From NCBI GenBank assembly GCA_020747065.1, contig JAGMVK010000010.1, positions 682,001 through 746,000 of the forward strand: a stretch of DNA of 64,000 bases. The letters are read 5' to 3'. Position numbers and translations under genes: made by a program. This DNA is from Cadophora sp. MPI-SDFR-AT-0126. Its lineage: Eukaryota > Ascomycota > Leotiomycetes > Helotiales > Ploettnerulaceae. This document shows, in pieces, positions 61,854-64,000 of this stretch. Position 1 is the stretch's first letter. Each line of letters starts with the position of its first letter. The notes under the pieces are model-generated. The model saw only the letters and a program-made list of their open reading frames with translations. It had not been told where the DNA came from and did not search any database.

Positions 61854-63687
61854 ATGGGAGCCCCCGTCGGGAGAGGCATGTGGAAAGCTGCCTTAGCAGA
61901 CACTCCTCGTGAGGCATTTAATTGGAGACTGGCATTCAGTGTGATATGCTTTGGACTGATGGTAATGCCTACAACAGAAATGAATCATGAGGCACTTCGC
62001 TGATTGTTCTACTTTCAGGGCGCCGCGCGGGGTCTCGATGAAGGCCTTATTGGAACCACCGTCACCCAGAAAAGTTTCATCTCTGGTATGGCTTTCTGTT
62101 CAAGTACCACATTCATCTACTGACTTTTCAACAGAGTACGGTCTGTCTGTCACACCAACCCAGAACAAGACCCAACTTGCTTCCCGCATTGGCAACATTA
62201 CCGCCATGGTACAGATTGGAAGTGTTGGTGGCGCTTTGATTGCTTTCATTGCATGCGATAAACTTGGTCGTATCTGGGCAACTCGACAACTTTGCACCGT
62301 CTGGATCGTCGGCGTTATTATCTTCATCACCTCGAACGGAAGCTATGGGCAAGTGCTTGCTGGAAGATTCATCATGGGTCTCGGGATCGGCCAAACGACT
62401 GTCGTTGCCCCAGCTTATCTAGCAGAGTCTGCTCCTCGAAGTATCAGAGGTCTCTGCATCTGTATCTTCAGTGGCTCTGTTTATCTCGGCATCATGCTGG
62501 GCTACTTCGCAAATTGGGGTACTTCGCTTCACATCTCCAACAACACGTCTAAACAGTGGATTGATGCAACGATCTTGCATTTGATCTTCGCAGGCATCAT
62601 CCTGGTCATGAGTGTCTTCGCATTGGAGTCTCCTCGATGGTTAGCTAAGGTCGGCAAAGACGAACAAGCTGCAGCCAACATGTCGAAGCTGCGACAACTC
62701 CCTATGGATCATCCATACGTGCGAGCGGAGTTGATCGATATCCACGATCAACTTGACCGTGAGCGTGAAGCGACTCTCGGGGCTGGTTTCTTGGGTCCAC
62801 TGAAAGAGTTGTTCCTTCTGAAGGGAAACAGATATCGCATCTTTCTGGGTCTTACATGTCAACTTCTCGGGCGTAAGTCCTCTCTTGCTCACATTCAAGT
62901 AGTCAAAGGCTAACAGTACATAGAATGGTCAGGTGCACAGTCAATCACCATCTACGCCCCTGAGTTCTTCGCTCTCCTAGGGACCACTGGCTCATCTGAG
63001 AAATTATTTGCGACGGCTATCTTTGGTGTCGTGAAATTTGTGTCCGCACTCATATGTGCTTTCTTCCTAGTCGATTTCATCGGCCGCAAACGCTCCCTTT
63101 CCACCGGAATCATCATCCAGTTCGTGTCCATGCTGTACATTGCCATCTATCTAACGGCTGTCCCTGGCATTTCCGAAGGCGAGGTTCAATCCAAGGCTGC
63201 CAAACATTTTGGAAGTGGAGCCATTGCGTTCATTTACTTTTCTGGGGTGGGATGGGCTCTCGGTTGGAATTCTATTCAATATCTCATCGGTGCGGAAATC
63301 TTCCCGCTTCGAGTCAGATCGCTTGGTACTTCCATGATCATGTGTGTTCATTTCGCCAATCAATATGGTAACTCCAAAGCCGTCCCACTGATGCTCCTTG
63401 ACGGAGCACCAGGACTCTCTCCCAAGGGTACCTTCTGGTTTTTCTCGGCTGTCACGCTTCTTGGCTTGGGATTTGTGTGGTTTTTCCTCCCTGAAACGGC
63501 AGGAAAATCGCTTGAGGGTATGGATGAGATGTTCAATTTGCCGTGGCATATTATTGGGAGGAAGGGTGCTGCTTTGACGGCTGGGCAGGGAAGTGTCGTT
63601 GAGGCAATGGCAATGGGTGACTCAGAGAAGGGTGCTGCGATGGGTGATGCTGAGCAAGTCGAAAATACGGCTGAAAAGAGAGCTTGA
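61854..63687 (+). CDS. MFS sugar (quinate/hexose-type) transporter
   Basis: Exons 61854-61961, 62019-62085, 62135-62872 and 62924-63687; 558 residues. Twelve-helix plasma membrane sugar porter. Family motifs: ARGLDEGLIGTT after helix 1, DKLGRIWATRQ (variant of the DxxGRR loop), AESAPRSIRG after helix 4, ESPRWLAKVGKDEQA at the start of the central loop, VDFIGRKRSL between helices 8 and 9, GAEIFPLRVRSLG after helix 10, and PETAGKSLEGMDEMF after helix 12 (PETKGxxLE). The short polar head and the RGLDEGLIG sequence resemble fungal quinate and general sugar permeases, but the substrate cannot be fixed. The tail is polar. The regulator immediately upstream on the same strand could control it. Confidence 0.93.
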
Positions 63688-64000
63688 TGATTCATGTGCC
63701 AAGCCTGTATGGGAGAATGAGAAAATGGACAGATGTATTGAAATATGATCAAATGCATCGAAGATTGCAAACCATCTAAATGTGAATCTGATGACCTACA
63801 TGCAAGCTAGGCCAGCCAGCTACTCCAGTGTCTTCACACTGAAATTGACGGGTACTCGCTAAGGATACCACGGAACCCCACTAGAGGCCCTCGCGGACAT
63901 ATCTCCGTTTTGTGGCGGAAGTCCATCCGTCTTCCTGAACAGGCTTTATAGCCAACTCTCGCTTCCTAGATTCCTAGATCTTTCTTGAGTAAATAAGTTC
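63688..64000. other. 3' flank of the transporter gene to window end
   Basis: 313 bases of downstream sequence. Nothing recognised. Confidence 0.6.

Noticed and set aside
44569..63687. Secondary metabolite gene cluster
   Set aside because: Transporters, a Zn2Cys6 regulator, a Dabb protein and hydrolases occur, but there is no PKS, NRPS, terpene synthase or other backbone enzyme.

Overview
The window is eukaryotic nuclear DNA from a filamentous ascomycete (Pezizomycotina). The evidence is many protein genes on both strands, each interrupted by short introns (about 47-160 bases) with GTANGT-type donors and CTAAC/CTGAC-like branch sites, together with families typical of these fungi: a Zn2Cys6-Fungal_trans regulator, a group X hybrid histidine kinase, 2EXR proteins, an Egh16-like secreted protein and a sedolisin. 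A Leotiomycete (Helotiales-type) origin is my inference only. No bacterial operons, CRISPR arrays, rRNA or convincing tRNA genes were seen. Exon coordinates below were built by hand from reading frame continuity and splice signals; nearly all sum to an exact multiple of three.

Layout. 0-2 kb: UDP-galactopyranose mutase (+). 3.5-11.4 kb: a 2537-residue pseudokinase/ATPase/GAF/hybrid histidine kinase (+). 12.2-14.4 kb: a frameshifted 2EXR-type gene (+) and a degraded gene on the minus strand. 15.4-17.3 kb: chaperonin subunit CCT3 (+), with a GC-AG last intron, convergent with a PRKRIP1-like gene (-). 18.8-24.8 kb: a 1980-residue repeat and coiled-coil protein (-). 25.8-26.7 kb: Egh16-like secreted protein (-). 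28.4-29.1 kb: ribosomal protein eL27 (+). 31.1-34.3 kb: a 2EXR protein (-) and a cytochrome b561 (-). 35.8-38.5 kb: ankyrin plus DIL protein (+). 40.6-43.1 kb: TBC Rab-GAP (+) with an overlapping upstream ORF. 44.6-46.5 kb: DHA1-type MFS transporter (-). 47.9-49.2 kb: intronless type 1 glycerate kinase (+). 50.5-52.3 kb: secreted type B carboxylesterase (+). 52.7-55.0 kb: sedolisin protease (-). 56.1-58.0 kb: OGFr-domain protein (+) convergent with a Dabb protein (-). 58.3-63.7 kb: Zn2Cys6 regulator (+) followed by a sugar/quinate-type MFS transporter (+), with a MITE-like inverted repeat between them.

The left two thirds is mostly conserved housekeeping and signalling. The right third (44-64 kb) is richer in transporters, secreted hydrolases and a pathway-type regulator, as expected of nutrient acquisition genes, but there is no PKS, NRPS or terpene synthase and no evidence that it is a biosynthetic cluster. 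The items I rate highest are the three-array repeat protein at 18.8-24.8 kb, the two-histidine (possible copper brace) architecture of the Egh16-like protein, and the inverted-repeat element at 60.8-61.0 kb.
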